64,000 nucleotides of DNA from Rhizobium skierniewicense (GTDB taxonomy: Bacteria > Pseudomonadota > Alphaproteobacteria > Rhizobiales > Rhizobiaceae), in contig NZ_JACIDV010000004.1 of NCBI RefSeq assembly GCF_014196515.1, positions 62,001-126,000 of the forward strand, given 5' to 3'. The position numbers and the translations under genes were made by a program. The notes beneath the pieces were generated by a model. It saw only the letters and a program-made list of their open reading frames with translations. It was not told where the DNA came from and made no database searches. Every line of letters starts with the position of its first letter. Position 1 is the stretch's first letter. Below, piece after piece: positions 42,852 through 53,838 of this stretch.

Positions 42852-42917
42852 TGCGCAAAGCGGTTGATCCTTGCGGGCCTGAACTTTCGTTCGTAAAAAA
42901 GCAGAACCCTTTGCGCA
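42852..42917 (+). ncRNA. Structured region upstream of IS110 transposase, candidate bridge RNA
   Basis: TGCGCAAAG-C-GGTT (42852-42865) pairs with AACCCTTTGCGCA (42905-42917): 13 bp with one bulge, enclosing 39 bases. Small hairpins GGTT/AACC and GAGC/GCTC follow before the ATG. IS110 elements are known to encode a bridge (seek) RNA in the non-coding end next to the transposase, which specifies target and donor by two loops. The position fits; the loops have not been matched to target or donor. Confidence 0.4.
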
Positions 42918-42979
42918 TTTCGAGGTTTCGTCGAACCGTTGAGAGAGCTTCGCGCTCGCGTATAAGGGAGACTTGCCTC

Positions 42980-43948
<969 letters not shown>

Positions 43949-43960
43949 ACATTAAGCAAA

Positions 43961-43989
43961 TAGGCGGGAATGTTTCCTGCCTATTTTTT
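43961..43989 (+). terminator. Second terminator before ABC exporter 2
   Basis: TAGGCGGGAA (43961-43970) pairs with TTCCTGCCTA (43974-43983) with one G-U pair, followed by six T (43984-43989). With the preceding terminator it would block read-through from exporter 1 and the IS into exporter 2. Confidence 0.75.
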
Positions 43990-44061
43990 GTCTGGTTGCA
44001 TTACCAAAATATAATCCACCATCTTCTTTGCGCCCCTCTGGAATCCGCCTATACCCGAAGC

Positions 44062-45936
44062 ATGATCATCACCCGTATTTTTCGCTATTTCGAAACCTGG
44101 ATCGAGCCCTTTGCCCGCAGGGACGATCTGCGTCCGCCGGAAAATACCCTTGCGTTCATCTGGTTTTATCTCAGGCAAGCCAAAACGCCGTTCTTCGCCA
44201 TGCTGATTCTAGGCGGGCTGACGGCGGCTATCGAGGCGGCGCTGTTCTGGTTCGTCGGGCGGCTGGTGGATATTCTGGCGACCGTCAAGCCGGGCGAGGG
44301 CTGGGCCGGGCTGATTGCCGGGCACGGTTACGAGCTGATCGGTATGCTGTTTCTGATCGCCGTCGTGCGGTTCATCGTCACCATGGCGACGGCGCTGGTC
44401 GATCAGCAGGTCATCACGCCCGGCTTCTACAATCTCGTGCGCTGGCAGTCCTACATGCATGTGGCGCGGCAGTCCCTGACCTTCTTCCAGAATGATTTTT
44501 CCGGCCGTATCGTCACCAAGGTCTGGTCGGGCGGGCAGGCCGCAGGCGATCTCGTGACGTCGCTGATGGAGAGCGTCTGGTTCGTCGGCATTTACTCGGT
44601 GTCGATGCTGTTTTTGATCGGGGGGCTCGATTGGCGTCTGGCTGTTGTGGTCATCGTCTGGGTTGGGATATTTTCCATGCTGGCGCGTTACTTCGTGCCG
44701 CGTATCCGGAAGCACTCAAAAGAGACGGCTGAAGCTGCTTCCATGTTGTCTGGCCGTATGGTCGACGCCTATAGCAACATCCAGACGCTGCGTCTGTTTG
44801 GACGCGACGATGCCAATGATCGCTACATGCGCGATGGTTTCGATACGTTTCAAAGCAAGACCATGATGTTCACGCGATTCATCACCGGCGTGCGGACCTC
44901 GATGGCACTGCTGTCCGGCATCATGATTACATCAATGGCGGCATTGTGTATCGATCTCTGGCTTTCCGGCCGGATCAGCTCCGGCGCCGTTGCATTTACG
45001 CTGGCGCTGGTTCTCCGCCTGAATTTCCTGTTGGGCCGCCTGATGACTCAGTTCAACGGCATCATGCGCAATTTTGGCACCGTGCAGAATGCCGCAGAAC
45101 TGATTTCCAAACCTGTCGATCTCGTCGATGTGGCTGACGCACCCCCACTGATCGTAGCCAAGCCCGGCGTGCGCTACGACAATGTCAGCTTTCACTACGG
45201 GCGCAGCAAGGGTGTCATCGATCATATCAGCCTCGATATCGCGCCCGGTGAAAAGGTCGGCATTGTGGGCCGCTCTGGCGCGGGCAAATCCACGCTCGTC
45301 AATCTGCTGCTACGTTTCTATGATGTCGAGAAGGGCCGTATCCTCATCGATGGGCAGGATATTGCCAAAGTCAGTCAGGAAACGCTTCGCGCTCATATTG
45401 GCATGGTCACGCAGGATACCTCGCTGCTGCACCGCTCCATTCGCGATAACATCATGTTTGGACGCATGGATGCCACCGAGGAGCAATTGCTTGCGGCGAT
45501 CAGGCGCGCCAAGGCCGATGACTTCATTGAACGTCTCGAGGACCAGCGCGGTCGAAAAGGGTTGGATGCGCATGTGGGGGAGCGCGGTGTGAAACTCTCC
45601 GGCGGCCAGCGTCAACGCATTGCGATCGCCCGCGTGATGTTGAAAGACGCGCCCATCTTGGTGCTGGATGAAGCGACCTCGGCGCTCGATTCCGAGGTGG
45701 AGGCCGCCATCCAGAGCAATCTGGATGAATTGATGCGCGGCAAGACGGTTCTGGCCATCGCCCACCGCCTTTCCACCATCGCTGCGCTCGACCGCTTGAT
45801 CGTGATGGATGCCGGGCGGATCGTGGAGGAGGGCACTCACAGAGAACTCGTGACCAGTGGGGGACTTTATTCGGAACTTTGGACGCGACAGTCGGGCGGA
45901 TTTTTATCGGATAACGACGCAGCGCTTCCGGCTTAG
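44062..45936 (+). CDS. ABC exporter, fused TMD-NBD (copy 2)
   Basis: A 624-residue half-transporter from ATG 44062; the frame is open to 43939 but the added part reads through a terminator. Walker A GRSGAGKST, Q-loop MVTQDTSLL, signature LSGGQRQR, Walker B ILVLDEATSALD, H-loop AIAHRLS. Its motif spacing and stretches such as LLHRSIRDNI are close to copy 1, so the two are tandem duplicates. Two terminators between them mean it now needs its own promoter, probably within 43990-44061. Substrate unknown. Confidence 0.92.
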   Translation: MIITRIFRYFETWIEPFARRDDLRPPENTLAFIWFYLRQAKTPFFAMLILGGLTAAIEAALFWFVGRLVDILATVKPGEGWAGLIAGHGYELIGMLFLIAVVRFIVTMATALVDQQVITPGFYNLVRWQSYMHVARQSLTFFQNDFSGRIVTKVWSGGQAAGDLVTSLMESVWFVGIYSVSMLFLIGGLDWRLAVVVIVWVGIFSMLARYFVPRIRKHSKETAEAASMLSGRMVDAYSNIQTLRLFGRDDANDRYMRDGFDTFQSKTMMFTRFITGVRTSMALLSGIMITSMAALCIDLWLSGRISSGAVAFTLALVLRLNFLLGRLMTQFNGIMRNFGTVQNAAELISKPVDLVDVADAPPLIVAKPGVRYDNVSFHYGRSKGVIDHISLDIAPGEKVGIVGRSGAGKSTLVNLLLRFYDVEKGRILIDGQDIAKVSQETLRAHIGMVTQDTSLLHRSIRDNIMFGRMDATEEQLLAAIRRAKADDFIERLEDQRGRKGLDAHVGERGVKLSGGQRQRIAIARVMLKDAPILVLDEATSALDSEVEAAIQSNLDELMRGKTVLAIAHRLSTIAALDRLIVMDAGRIVEEGTHRELVTSGGLYSELWTRQSGGFLSDNDAALPA

Positions 45937-45968
45937 AGCATTTCCATTTAACAAGGAAACGCTCTAAG
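45932..45968. terminator. Shared hairpin between convergent genes
   Basis: CTTAGAGCATTTCC (45932-45945) and GGAAACGCTCTAAG (45955-45968) form a 14-bp stem with one mismatch and a 9-base loop; it overlaps both stop codons. Likely a bidirectional terminator; the AGAGC-TTTCC core looks like an intergenic repeat type common in this group. Confidence 0.6.
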
Positions 45969-46899
45969 GCGTGGCAATCGCGAAGTCGGCCACCAGCCCG
46001 TAGTGATTGGAACCGAGGCTATCTGGCAAACGGTCCAGTTTCATCAATGTCGCTGGTTGCCTGGCAAAGATATGGTCGATGGCGATGCCGAATTGCCCGG
46101 CCCCGGTGGGCCATGTGGCTGGTTCCCACTGGGCTTTTTTCAGGTCGGTTGCCAGCAAAAAATCTCCCATATCAGGCGCGATGCTGGCCGAATTGAAATC
46201 ACCGCCGAGAATCAAAGGGCCTGAAACGGATGAAATCGCCGATCGGATGCGACTGAGCTCATTGCGGTGATATTCATCGAAATATGGCTTGGCCAGGTGG
46301 GCGGCGGCGAGTGTCAGCTCCTGCCCGTCAAGGTTTATCGTGGCCATAGCGAAGCGTTCGCGGCTGACATAGCTCAGACTTCCGATGCGGGCATTCTCAA
46401 GCGGGCGTTTCGACAGGATCAGAAGATCGCAGGATTGGACGCCCTGGCCGCAGCCAAGGCGGTGAGGATAGGTTTGGCTAAGGCGGGGCAAAACGCTCGT
46501 CAACGCCGCTGCCTCCATCACATAGGCAACATCAGCTTTCGATGCCACGATCGTATCGGCAATTGATTCGGCGTTGCGCCCGTTTTCCATCAGGACATTG
46601 AACGACAACAGCCGGAACGGTTTGGCGCCTTGCGGTGCATAAGCTTGGGTAACGAATTCCCGATGCATGTAAAGGGCGTGTGCGCTGAGCACGAAAGCCC
46701 ATGCCAATAGCATGATGAAGATGCGGGAGCGTAGGACAACGAGGCACATTAACGCAAAAAGTGCCGCCAACACCGCGATATGAAGTTGGAAACTGTTGAC
46801 GAAGGCCAAAAGCCAAAAATCAGAGATATAACGAATGCTGATCACGCTGAGCGCCAGCACAAGCGCAGAGGCGGCGACACAGGTGAGCCTAGCTTTCAA
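45964..46899 (-). CDS. Endonuclease/exonuclease/phosphatase (EEP) family membrane protein
   Basis: A 311-residue protein with three N-terminal hydrophobic segments (about 5-25, 31-55, 59-75) and an EEP domain (about 93-310). Catalytic blocks: [11 protein letters not shown] (Asn), [11 protein letters not shown] (metal Glu), [21 protein letters not shown] (Asp-x-Asn) and [10 protein letters not shown] (His). The domain probably faces the periplasm. Substrate (phospholipid, nucleotide or nucleic acid) is unknown. It starts at TTG 46899 with GAGGTTTT upstream; divergent from petA. Confidence 0.88.
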   Translation of the reverse strand: MKARLTCVAASALVLALSVISIRYISDFWLLAFVNSFQLHIAVLAALFALMCLVVLRSRIFIMLLAWAFVLSAHALYMHREFVTQAYAPQGAKPFRLLSFNVLMENGRNAESIADTIVASKADVAYVMEAAALTSVLPRLSQTYPHRLGCGQGVQSCDLLILSKRPLENARIGSLSYVSRERFAMATINLDGQELTLAAAHLAKPYFDEYHRNELSRIRSAISSVSGPLILGGDFNSASIAPDMGDFLLATDLKKAQWEPATWPTGAGQFGIAIDHIFARQPATLMKLDRLPDSLGSNHYGLVADFAIATP

Positions 46900-47203
46900 A
46901 TCAAAACCTCGTTTACCGGCTCTCTCTGATTCTGATTATCACGGGTCATTTGCCTGCACAATGTTGCAGGATGGACAGCAGCATCGGAAAAGGCGGAGAA
47001 AAATGCTCCACAAGGCAGAATTACGGCAGCTTTGTGTGCTTTCCTCTTGCCAAGGTCCGCCATATTTTGCGATCAAGCAGAATAGGCGCGATTTAATGTC
47101 GCGCACTGACCGGGACACGGGGGATCGAGTTTGTCCTGGATCAAAACAGAGCTGGAGGACTCATGCGACTTTCAACGAAATCAGCGCAGAGGATGGTGTA
47201 GCG
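46900..47203. other. 304-base region upstream of petA
   Basis: Divergent promoter region of the EEP gene and the pet operon. The petA frame is open through most of it but without family similarity. No promoter stands out clearly and no RNA gene is visible. Confidence 0.5.
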
Positions 47204-47782
47204 GTGAGTGAGCACGTAAATGATCATGACGCGACAGGTGAGCCCACCCGTCGCGACTTTCTTTATCTGGTGACCGGTATGGCCGGTGTGGTCGGCGCAG
47301 GTGCTGCCGTCTGGCCGTTCATCGATCAGATGCGCCCCGACGCATCCACCCTGGCGCTCGCATCGATCGAAGTGAATGTGGCAAGCGTTGAGCCGGGCAT
47401 GTCGCTGACCGTGAAGTGGCGCGGCAAGCCGATCTTTATTCGCAACCGTACGCCCAAAGAGCTGGAAGAAGCCAACGCCGTTCCGTTGGCCGATCTGAAG
47501 GATCCCGTCGCGCGCAATGCCAATCTCGATGCCGCAGCCCAGGCGACCGATATCGACCGTTCTGCGGGCAAGGGTAAGGAAAACTGGATCGTCATGGTTG
47601 GGTCCTGCACCCATCTGGGTTGTGTTCCCCTGGGTCAGGCGGGCGATTTCGGCGGCTGGTTCTGTCCCTGCCATGGCTCGCACTACGATACGGCGGGCCG
47701 AATACGCAAAGGTCCGGCGCCGGAAAACCTGCATATTCCGACCTTCGCATTTACATCCGATACCGTGATCAAGATCGGATAA
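47204..47782 (+). CDS. petA: Ubiquinol-cytochrome c reductase Rieske iron-sulfur subunit
   Basis: A 192-residue Rieske protein from GTG 47204, preceded by [31 protein letters not shown] is a Tat-type signal that stays as the membrane anchor. CTHLGC and CPCHGS bind the [2Fe-2S] cluster; [13 protein letters not shown] sequence follows. It transfers electrons from ubiquinol to cytochrome c1 in complex III. First gene of petABC. Confidence 0.97.
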   Translation: MSEHVNDHDATGEPTRRDFLYLVTGMAGVVGAGAAVWPFIDQMRPDASTLALASIEVNVASVEPGMSLTVKWRGKPIFIRNRTPKELEEANAVPLADLKDPVARNANLDAAAQATDIDRSAGKGKENWIVMVGSCTHLGCVPLGQAGDFGGWFCPCHGSHYDTAGRIRKGPAPENLHIPTFAFTSDTVIKIG

Positions 47783-47795
47783 GGGGACATTTGAA

Positions 47796-49079
47796 ATGAG
47801 TGGTCATTCCAGTTACCAGCCCTCGACCGGTATCGAAAGATGGGTCGATTCCCGCCTGCCTCTGCCACGTATGGTCTATGACAGCTTCATAGCCTATCCG
47901 GTGCCGCGCAACCTGAACTATGCCTACACCTTTGGCGCCATGCTTGCCGTCATGTTGATCGTGCAAATTCTGACCGGCGTCGTGCTGGCCATGCATTATG
48001 CCGCTGAAACGACGGTGGCTTTCAATTCCGTCGAAAAGATCATGCGTGACGTGAACCATGGCTGGCTGCTGCGCTATATGCATGCCAACGGTGCGTCGTT
48101 CTTCTTCGTCGCTGTTTATCTGCACATTGCCCGTGGCCTCTATTACGGCTCCTACAAGGCTCCGCGTGAAATTCTCTGGATCCTCGGCTGCATCATCTTC
48201 CTTTTGATGATGGCGACCGGTTTCATGGGTTACGTTCTGCCCTGGGGCCAGATGTCTTTCTGGGGTGCAACCGTCATCACCGGCTTTTTCACGGCGTTTC
48301 CAGGTGTGGGCGAGTGGATTCAGCAGTTCCTGCTCGGCGGCTTTGCCGTCGACCAGCCGACCCTGAACCGCTTCTTCGCGCTTCACTACCTTCTGCCCTT
48401 CATGATCGTTGGTGTCGTCATTCTTCATATCTGGGCACTGCACGTGACGGGCCAGACCAACCCAACGGGTGTTGAAGTGAAGACGAAGACGGACACCGTT
48501 CCGTTCACGCCCTATGCGACGTTGAAAGATGCGCTCGGAATTTCCGTCTTCCTGCTGGTTTATGCATACTTCGTCTTCTACATGCCCAACTTCCTCGGCC
48601 ATCCTGATAACTACATCATGGCGGATGCCCTGAAGACACCGGCGCATATCGTTCCGGAATGGTACTTCCTGCCGTTCTACGCCATGCTGCGTGCCATCAC
48701 GTTCAACGTCGGCCCGATCGATTCCAAGCTCGGTGGCGTCCTGGTGATGTTTGGTGCCATCGTCGTCTTGTTCTTCCTGCCTTGGCTGGATACGTCGAAG
48801 GTTCGCTCGGCCGTCTACCGTCCTTGGTACAAGATGTTCTTCTGGGTCTTCGTGGTGAATTCCATCATGCTCGGCTGGTTGGGTTCGCGCCCTGCAGAAG
48901 GTACGTATGTCACCCTTTCGCAAATCGGCACGGTTTACTACTTCGGCTTCTTCCTCATCATCATGCCGCTTCTCGGCCTGTTCGAGACGCCGAGGCGTAT
49001 TCCCAATTCGATCACCGAAGCTGTTCTCGAAAAGAACGGCAAGTCTGCCGCCGCTCCTGCGGCTGCGGTGAAAATATGA
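47796..49079 (+). CDS. petB: Cytochrome b subunit of bc1 complex
   Basis: A 427-residue integral membrane protein with eight helices. Two b-heme sites are carried by helices B and D ([20 protein letters not shown] and [24 protein letters not shown]), and the Qo-site PEWY is in [13 protein letters not shown]. It is separate from cytochrome c1, unlike the fbcH fusion of Bradyrhizobium. Thirteen bases after petA; the stop overlaps an ATG upstream of the petC start. Confidence 0.98.
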   Translation: MSGHSSYQPSTGIERWVDSRLPLPRMVYDSFIAYPVPRNLNYAYTFGAMLAVMLIVQILTGVVLAMHYAAETTVAFNSVEKIMRDVNHGWLLRYMHANGASFFFVAVYLHIARGLYYGSYKAPREILWILGCIIFLLMMATGFMGYVLPWGQMSFWGATVITGFFTAFPGVGEWIQQFLLGGFAVDQPTLNRFFALHYLLPFMIVGVVILHIWALHVTGQTNPTGVEVKTKTDTVPFTPYATLKDALGISVFLLVYAYFVFYMPNFLGHPDNYIMADALKTPAHIVPEWYFLPFYAMLRAITFNVGPIDSKLGGVLVMFGAIVVLFFLPWLDTSKVRSAVYRPWYKMFFWVFVVNSIMLGWLGSRPAEGTYVTLSQIGTVYYFGFFLIIMPLLGLFETPRRIPNSITEAVLEKNGKSAAAPAAAVKI

Positions 49080-49099
49080 GTGCGAGAGGGACGATTACA

Positions 49100-49987
49100 A
49101 TGAGAAAGTTTGTAACGAGCATCGCGCTTATCGCTGCCATGGGTGGTTTTTCCTCTGCGGTTACTGCCGCAGAAGAAAGCCATGATCTGAAGGCACAGAC
49201 CGAACATGCGATTGCGGGCGGGCATTTCCCGATCCTCAAGCCGCATGAGGAAGACTGGTCCTTTGCCGGTCCTTTCGGAACGTACGACAAAGCCCAGCTT
49301 CAGCGTGGATTAAAAGTCTACAAGGAAGTCTGTTCCGCCTGCCACTCCATGAACCTCGTGTCCTTCCGCACGCTGGAAGGTCTTGGCTACTCGGAGGGTC
49401 AGGTCAAAGCCTTTGCTGCCGAATATGAAGTGCAGGATGGCCCGAATGCCGATGGCGAGATGTTCACGCGCAAAGCCGTCCCATCCGACCATTTCCCATC
49501 GCCTTACCCGAACAAGGAAGCGGCAGCCGCGTCCAACGGTGGCGCTGCGCCGCCCGACATGTCGCTGCTTGCGAAGGCACGCGGTGTGGAGCGCGGTTTT
49601 CCGCAGTTCATCTTCGACATGATTCCGTTTGTTGGCGGCTATCAGGAAGGTGGACCGGACTATATTCATGCTCTTCTGACCGGCTATCAGAACGCGCCTG
49701 AGGGCATCGAAGTGGCGGAAGGAACGCATTTCAATCCGTATTTCGGCAGCGCTATCGCACTCAAGATGGCACCACCGATCAGCAATGATCAGGTGACCTA
49801 CGACGACGGTACCCCGCAGACGCTGGACCAGTATTCGCAGGACGTCTCCGCATTCCTGATGTGGGCGGCAGAGCCACATCTCGAAGAGCGCAAACGCACC
49901 GGTTTCATGGTCATGGTGTTTCTCTTTATCTTCACGGTCCTGATCTACCTGACCAAGAAGTCCGTGTACTCCAGAAAAGAGCACTGA
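49100..49987 (+). CDS. petC: Cytochrome c1
   Basis: A 295-residue c1 from ATG 49100, with GAGGG nine bases upstream; an in-frame ATG at 49076 overlaps the petB stop. Signal peptide MRKFVTSIALIAAMGGFSSAVTA; heme site CSACH; axial Met in ALKMAPPIS; C-terminal membrane anchor FMVMVFLFIFTVLIYL. It accepts electrons from the Rieske protein and passes them to cytochrome c. End of the pet operon; a terminator follows. Confidence 0.97.
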   Translation: MRKFVTSIALIAAMGGFSSAVTAAEESHDLKAQTEHAIAGGHFPILKPHEEDWSFAGPFGTYDKAQLQRGLKVYKEVCSACHSMNLVSFRTLEGLGYSEGQVKAFAAEYEVQDGPNADGEMFTRKAVPSDHFPSPYPNKEAAAASNGGAAPPDMSLLAKARGVERGFPQFIFDMIPFVGGYQEGGPDYIHALLTGYQNAPEGIEVAEGTHFNPYFGSAIALKMAPPISNDQVTYDDGTPQTLDQYSQDVSAFLMWAAEPHLEERKRTGFMVMVFLFIFTVLIYLTKKSVYSRKEH

Positions 49988-50013
49988 TCTCCTTCATCGT
50001 TGCTTTCAGCGTC

Positions 50014-50048
50014 AGCCCTCTCGGTTTATCCGGGAGGGCTTTCTGTTT
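50014..50048 (+). terminator. Terminator of pet operon
   Basis: AGCCCTCTCGG (50014-50024) pairs with CCGGGAGGGCT (50030-50040) with one T-G pair, followed by TTCTGTTTT. Confidence 0.8.
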
Positions 50049-50182
50049 TGGCGCGCAGAGTTGTGGAAAGGGTGAGATGATTGATGGTGCTTTTGGACAC
50101 GTCGCTATTTTGTGTTTGTCTGTCGTCGTTGAATTGATAAGGTCCCGCGAAACCAGATCCATCAAGAACCATCGGAAATTCA

Positions 50183-50725
50183 ATGACCGTCATCGCTTCG
50201 GAGCTCGCCGCTGCCATCCGCTCCATCAACGACTATCCAAAGCCGGGGATCATTTTTCGGGATATCACCACGCTTCTCGGCAATCCCCGTGCGTTCCGCC
50301 GTGCTGTTGATGAATTGGTTCAGCCCTATGCGGGGACGAAGATCGACAAGATTGCGGGCATGGAAGCACGCGGTTTCATCTTAGGCGGTGCAGTCGCGCA
50401 CCAGCTTTCTGCCGGTTTCGTGCCGATCCGCAAGAAGGGCAAGCTTCCGCACACCACGGTGCGGGTTGCCTACAGCCTCGAATATGGCGTCGACGAGATG
50501 GAAATGCATGTGGACGCCGTCCAGCCGGGCGAGAAGGTCATTCTCGTGGACGATCTGATCGCAACCGGCGGTACGGCCGAAGGTGCTGTTAAACTTTTGC
50601 GCCAGATGGGTGCGGATATCGTATCCGCATGTTTTGTGATCGACCTGCCGGATTTGGGAGGCCGCAAGAAGCTGGAAGATTTGGGCGTGGAGGTGCGCAC
50701 ACTCGTGGAGTTTTCCGGGCACTAG
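50183..50725 (+). CDS. apt: Adenine phosphoribosyltransferase
   Basis: A 180-residue APRT of family length. [14 protein letters not shown] is the PRPP-binding loop, [16 protein letters not shown] the N-terminal signature and [16 protein letters not shown] the flexible region. It salvages adenine to AMP. Single gene after the pet terminator; the 130-base gap contains no further feature. Confidence 0.96.
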   Translation: MTVIASELAAAIRSINDYPKPGIIFRDITTLLGNPRAFRRAVDELVQPYAGTKIDKIAGMEARGFILGGAVAHQLSAGFVPIRKKGKLPHTTVRVAYSLEYGVDEMEMHVDAVQPGEKVILVDDLIATGGTAEGAVKLLRQMGADIVSACFVIDLPDLGGRKKLEDLGVEVRTLVEFSGH

Positions 50726-50782
50726 GTCCGGTGGTTTCCAGATTGGCAGAATGTGCCTCCGTCCCGTGAGGCTTTTCCTTCG

Positions 50783-51544
50783 ATGCGCATGATAGAGGTC
50801 CTCCCTTTGCAGAAGCTCATGGATTTTAAGACATGGCTGTTTCGATACTTGAAATTCGTCGTGGTGCGACCGAAGCCTTGGAGCGACGCCAGCATAAAGG
50901 GACGTAGGGTCGTTGTTGTCGGCTCTGCCCCCAACTCCGCCAAGCCTTTCGACTTTGATGAGTCCTACATGCTCATCTCCGTCAACGCATCGCAGATCGT
51001 CGCGAAGAACTGGGGTGTGACCAAGCCTGACATCACCTTGATCATGTTCCATCAGATCGAGGGTAACTCAACGAATGCGAAGGAAGTCCGGCGTCTGCTG
51101 AAGGGTGAAAGAACGGGCCACCTCTGCATGCTTTTGTGGCGGCATGATTTGGAGCGGTTGAAACAAGGGCTACGACGCATCGGCTTCGGCTACGATAAGC
51201 TGACGATGGTCGATCGGTTAAGCCGCGTCGCTTTGGTGCGTGCCGTGACGGGAAAGCTGAATTTTGAAATCACCCCGGAATCGAAATATTCGAATGGCGT
51301 CATTGCCGTCATGCTGGCGCTTCACAGTGGCGCGGAGCGTGTCGTTATCTCAGGTATCAATCCGGCATCGACTGGCCACATCTATAATGGCGAGAACCTG
51401 CACCGCAAGCACAGCGGTCCTGATCTTGACGCCTTGAAGCAGATGCAGCAGGCGGGGTTGCCGGTTTATACAGCCGATCCTGCCGTAGCAGCCGCAACAG
51501 GGTTGACGCTTTGGCAAAGTGAAGATGTCCCGGATGGGGTTTAA
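50783..51544 (+). CDS. Hypothetical protein with GSxPN-type nucleotide-binding start
   Basis: About 253 residues. After a basic, partly hydrophobic N-terminus (TWLFRYLKFVVVRP), RRVVVVGSAPNSAKPFDFDESYMLISVN resembles the glycine-rich first strand of DUF115/MptE-like or GT29-like proteins (VGxGPS). SGINPASTGHIYNGENLHRKHSG is a second conserved-looking block. I cannot assign a family with certainty; a surface-polysaccharide role would fit. The start is uncertain (GTG 50753, ATG 50783 or ATG 50819). It overlaps the end of the convergent MaoC gene by four bases. Confidence 0.6.
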   Translation: MRMIEVLPLQKLMDFKTWLFRYLKFVVVRPKPWSDASIKGRRVVVVGSAPNSAKPFDFDESYMLISVNASQIVAKNWGVTKPDITLIMFHQIEGNSTNAKEVRRLLKGERTGHLCMLLWRHDLERLKQGLRRIGFGYDKLTMVDRLSRVALVRAVTGKLNFEITPESKYSNGVIAVMLALHSGAERVVISGINPASTGHIYNGENLHRKHSGPDLDALKQMQQAGLPVYTADPAVAAATGLTLWQSEDVPDGV

Positions 51545-52008
51545 TCGAATTCCAGGACATTGCTCTCAAACGTCACGACCGGCTTTCCGTGCTGATTAAC
51601 CCCTTCATTGAAGGTCGTATTCATACGGAGACCCGGACGGGAGGCAAGGGGGCGTGATGCGAGCATCGTCGCGAAATAGGTTACGTCGTCACCGGCATAG
51701 ACTGGATGCAGCCATTTGAGATTGCGAAAGCCGGGTGAGGGGCCCAGTTTTGGCGGTACCGCACCTTCTGATGTCAGCCGAGTAACTTCTTTTGCCCAAT
51801 AGGCCAGAAAGCATTTCATCCACGATGCACTCGTCTGCCACCCGGATGCGCAGAGACCTTCAAACACAGAATTTTTTGCAGTATCTCCACTGAGATGGAA
51901 GGGCTGCGGATCGAATTTTTCGGCGTAGCTGATGATGGATTCAGCCGAGAAATGAACGGTGCCGAGTTGAAGCCTGACGTCGATGGGGTAGAGGTCAACA
52001 AATTTCAT
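51541..52008 (-). CDS. MaoC-like hydratase (second of pair)
   Basis: A 155-residue hot-dog-fold protein from ATG 52008, which overlaps the stop of the preceding gene (ATGA). SYAEKFDPQPFHL is the hydratase motif with catalytic Asp and His, and GLCASGWQT is the following helix. MaoC proteins hydrate or dehydrate enoyl-CoA esters. The frame is open to 52293 but that part lies inside the other gene. Ends four bases into the convergent hypothetical gene. Confidence 0.88.
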   Translation of the reverse strand: MKFVDLYPIDVRLQLGTVHFSAESIISYAEKFDPQPFHLSGDTAKNSVFEGLCASGWQTSASWMKCFLAYWAKEVTRLTSEGAVPPKLGPSPGFRNLKWLHPVYAGDDVTYFATMLASRPLASRPGLRMNTTFNEGVNQHGKPVVTFESNVLEFD

Positions 52009-52463
52009 GACGACACCCATTCGCTTAACGTTGCAAACATGACATTCAACTCGGCGATGAACACAGTTTCCCCACGCTGGTTTTGCAATTCGTGATGCAG
52101 CTTGATGATCCCCAGACCCGGCCGTGATGCTGATATCCGCTGTTCGACCACTGTCGATGTGCCGCTCAGCGTATCGCCCGCGAGAACCGGCTTCTTCCAA
52201 TCGACAAAATCGACCCCCAGCCCGGCCTGTGACGGCGCCTGATTTATGTAGCTGTCCACCGCCATGCGCATCATCATGGCGCATGTGTGCCATCCGGACG
52301 CAGCCAATCCGCCCAGAATACTGGCTTTTCCAGCTTCTTCGGAAAGGTGCATGGGCTGGGGATCGAATTCGGATGCGAACTCGATGATCTCGTCTGCGCT
52401 GACGGTTTTAAGCCCCAGCGGGAAACGTCTCCCTGGCGTGAAATCCTCGAAGCTGTATGTCAC
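52005..52463 (-). CDS. MaoC-like hydratase (first of pair)
   Basis: A 152-residue MaoC-type protein. EFASEFDPQPMHL holds the catalytic Asp/His and GLAASGWHTCAMMMRM follows, closely paralleling its neighbour. The two overlap by four bases and probably form a heterodimer or are a tandem duplication. Target acyl-CoA unknown. Confidence 0.9.
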   Translation of the reverse strand: MTYSFEDFTPGRRFPLGLKTVSADEIIEFASEFDPQPMHLSEEAGKASILGGLAASGWHTCAMMMRMAVDSYINQAPSQAGLGVDFVDWKKPVLAGDTLSGTSTVVEQRISASRPGLGIIKLHHELQNQRGETVFIAELNVMFATLSEWVSS

Positions 52464-52569
52464 TGGCGAACTCCTCCTTCGCTGGCATGGATGATCTTAG
52501 CGTCACTCTATCTTTTACGTAAAGGTAAAAAGTGAAGTTGGGAACGTCGAAAATGGGCAGCCTGAAGAC

Positions 52570-52595
52570 AAAAGGCCCGCGACGAGGCGCGGGCC
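52570..52595 (-). terminator. Terminator after ychF
   Basis: GGCCCGCG (52574-52581) pairs with CGCGGGCC (52588-52595); on the minus strand it is followed by TTTTGTC, 23 bases after the ychF stop. Confidence 0.8.
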
Positions 52596-52617
52596 GGTTT
52601 TCGCGTATGACTTGGCT

Positions 52618-53721
52618 TTAGGTGTTGAAACGGAAATGGATCACGTCGCCATCATGCACGACATATTCCTTGCCTTCATCCCGACCCTTGCCAGCTTCCT
52701 TGGCGCCGACTTCGCCTCTGCAGGCCACATAGTCGTCATAGGCTATGGTGAAGGCGCGGATGAAGCCGCGTTCGAAGTCCGTGTGGATCACGCCGGCAGC
52801 GCCCGGCGCCTTGGTGCCGCGCACGATGGTCCAGGCGCGTGTTTCCTTGGGGCCGACGGTGAAGTAGGTGATGAGGTCAAGCAACTGATAACCTGCACGA
52901 ATGAGGCGGTCGAGACCCGCTTCTTCCAGGCCGAGAGCGGAGAGGAACTCCTTGGATTCTTCCTCAGGCAGTTGCGCGACTTCGGACTCGATGGCGGCGG
53001 AAATGATGACGCATTCCGCACCCTGAGCCTTCGCCATCTCGGCGACGGCCTTGGTGTGTTCGTTGCCATCGACAGCGTCGGCTTCCGCCACGTTGCACAC
53101 GTAAAGCACCGGGTGCGAGGTCAAAAGGTTGAGACCCTTCAGGACTTCGATCTCGTCGTTGGCTAGCGTTTTTAGCAGCAGGCGAGCGGGCTTGCCATCG
53201 TTCAGAAGCTTGATGACCGCTTCCATGACCGGCAGTTGCGCTAGCGAGTCCTTGTCTTTTGAAGATGCGCGCTTGCGGGTCTGCTCAACGCGGCGCTCAA
53301 GGCTCTCGAGATCGGCGAGCATCAGCTCGGTTTCGATGGTGTCAGCATCGCCGACAGGGTTGATGCGCCCTTCGACATGAGTGATGTCATCGTCTTCGAA
53401 GCAACGCAGAACATGAACAACGGCATCGACTTCACGAATGTTGGCAAGAAACTTGTTGCCCAGACCTTCGCCCTTGGACGCGCCACGCACCAGACCGGCG
53501 ATATCCACGAAGGAAATACGGGTCGGGATGATTTCCTTGGATCCGGCAATGTCGGCCAGTACCTTCATGCGCGGGTCGGGCACGGCAACTTCGCCGGTGT
53601 TCGGCTCAATCGTACAGAAGGGATAGTTCGCAGCCTGGGCCGCCGCCGTCTTCGTCAGCGCATTGAAGAGTGTGGACTTGCCGACGTTTGGCAGACCGAC
53701 GATACCGCATTTAAAGCCCAT
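52618..53721 (-). CDS. ychF: Redox-regulated ATPase/GTPase YchF
   Basis: A 367-residue Obg-family P-loop protein. G1 [13 protein letters not shown]3 [17 protein letters not shown], NxxE-type G4 region VLYVCNVAE typical of ATP-preferring YchF, a coiled-coil insertion (about 130-165) and a C-terminal TGS domain (about 280-365). It binds ribosomes and affects translation and oxidative-stress response. Single gene in the rplY-pth-ychF neighbourhood. Confidence 0.96.
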   Translation of the reverse strand: MGFKCGIVGLPNVGKSTLFNALTKTAAAQAANYPFCTIEPNTGEVAVPDPRMKVLADIAGSKEIIPTRISFVDIAGLVRGASKGEGLGNKFLANIREVDAVVHVLRCFEDDDITHVEGRINPVGDADTIETELMLADLESLERRVEQTRKRASSKDKDSLAQLPVMEAVIKLLNDGKPARLLLKTLANDEIEVLKGLNLLTSHPVLYVCNVAEADAVDGNEHTKAVAEMAKAQGAECVIISAAIESEVAQLPEEESKEFLSALGLEEAGLDRLIRAGYQLLDLITYFTVGPKETRAWTIVRGTKAPGAAGVIHTDFERGFIRAFTIAYDDYVACRGEVGAKEAGKGRDEGKEYVVHDGDVIHFRFNT

Positions 53722-53838
53722 GGCTTGAACCTGTCTTTTGTTTTCTCAAGAATTCCATTCGTCAGCCTTTTGCGGAAAGGGCAGGGCGAGGTCAAGCCTT
53801 GATGCTGAAAACCCTAAGGATTCGCTGCAAAAGCGCGT

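Noticed and set aside
46835..47203. Extended N-terminus for the Rieske protein
   Set aside because: The Tat signal must be near the N-terminus; GTG 47204 with AGAGGA gives this.
48659..49099. Extended N-terminus for cytochrome c1
   Set aside because: It lies inside petB in another frame and would bury the signal peptide.
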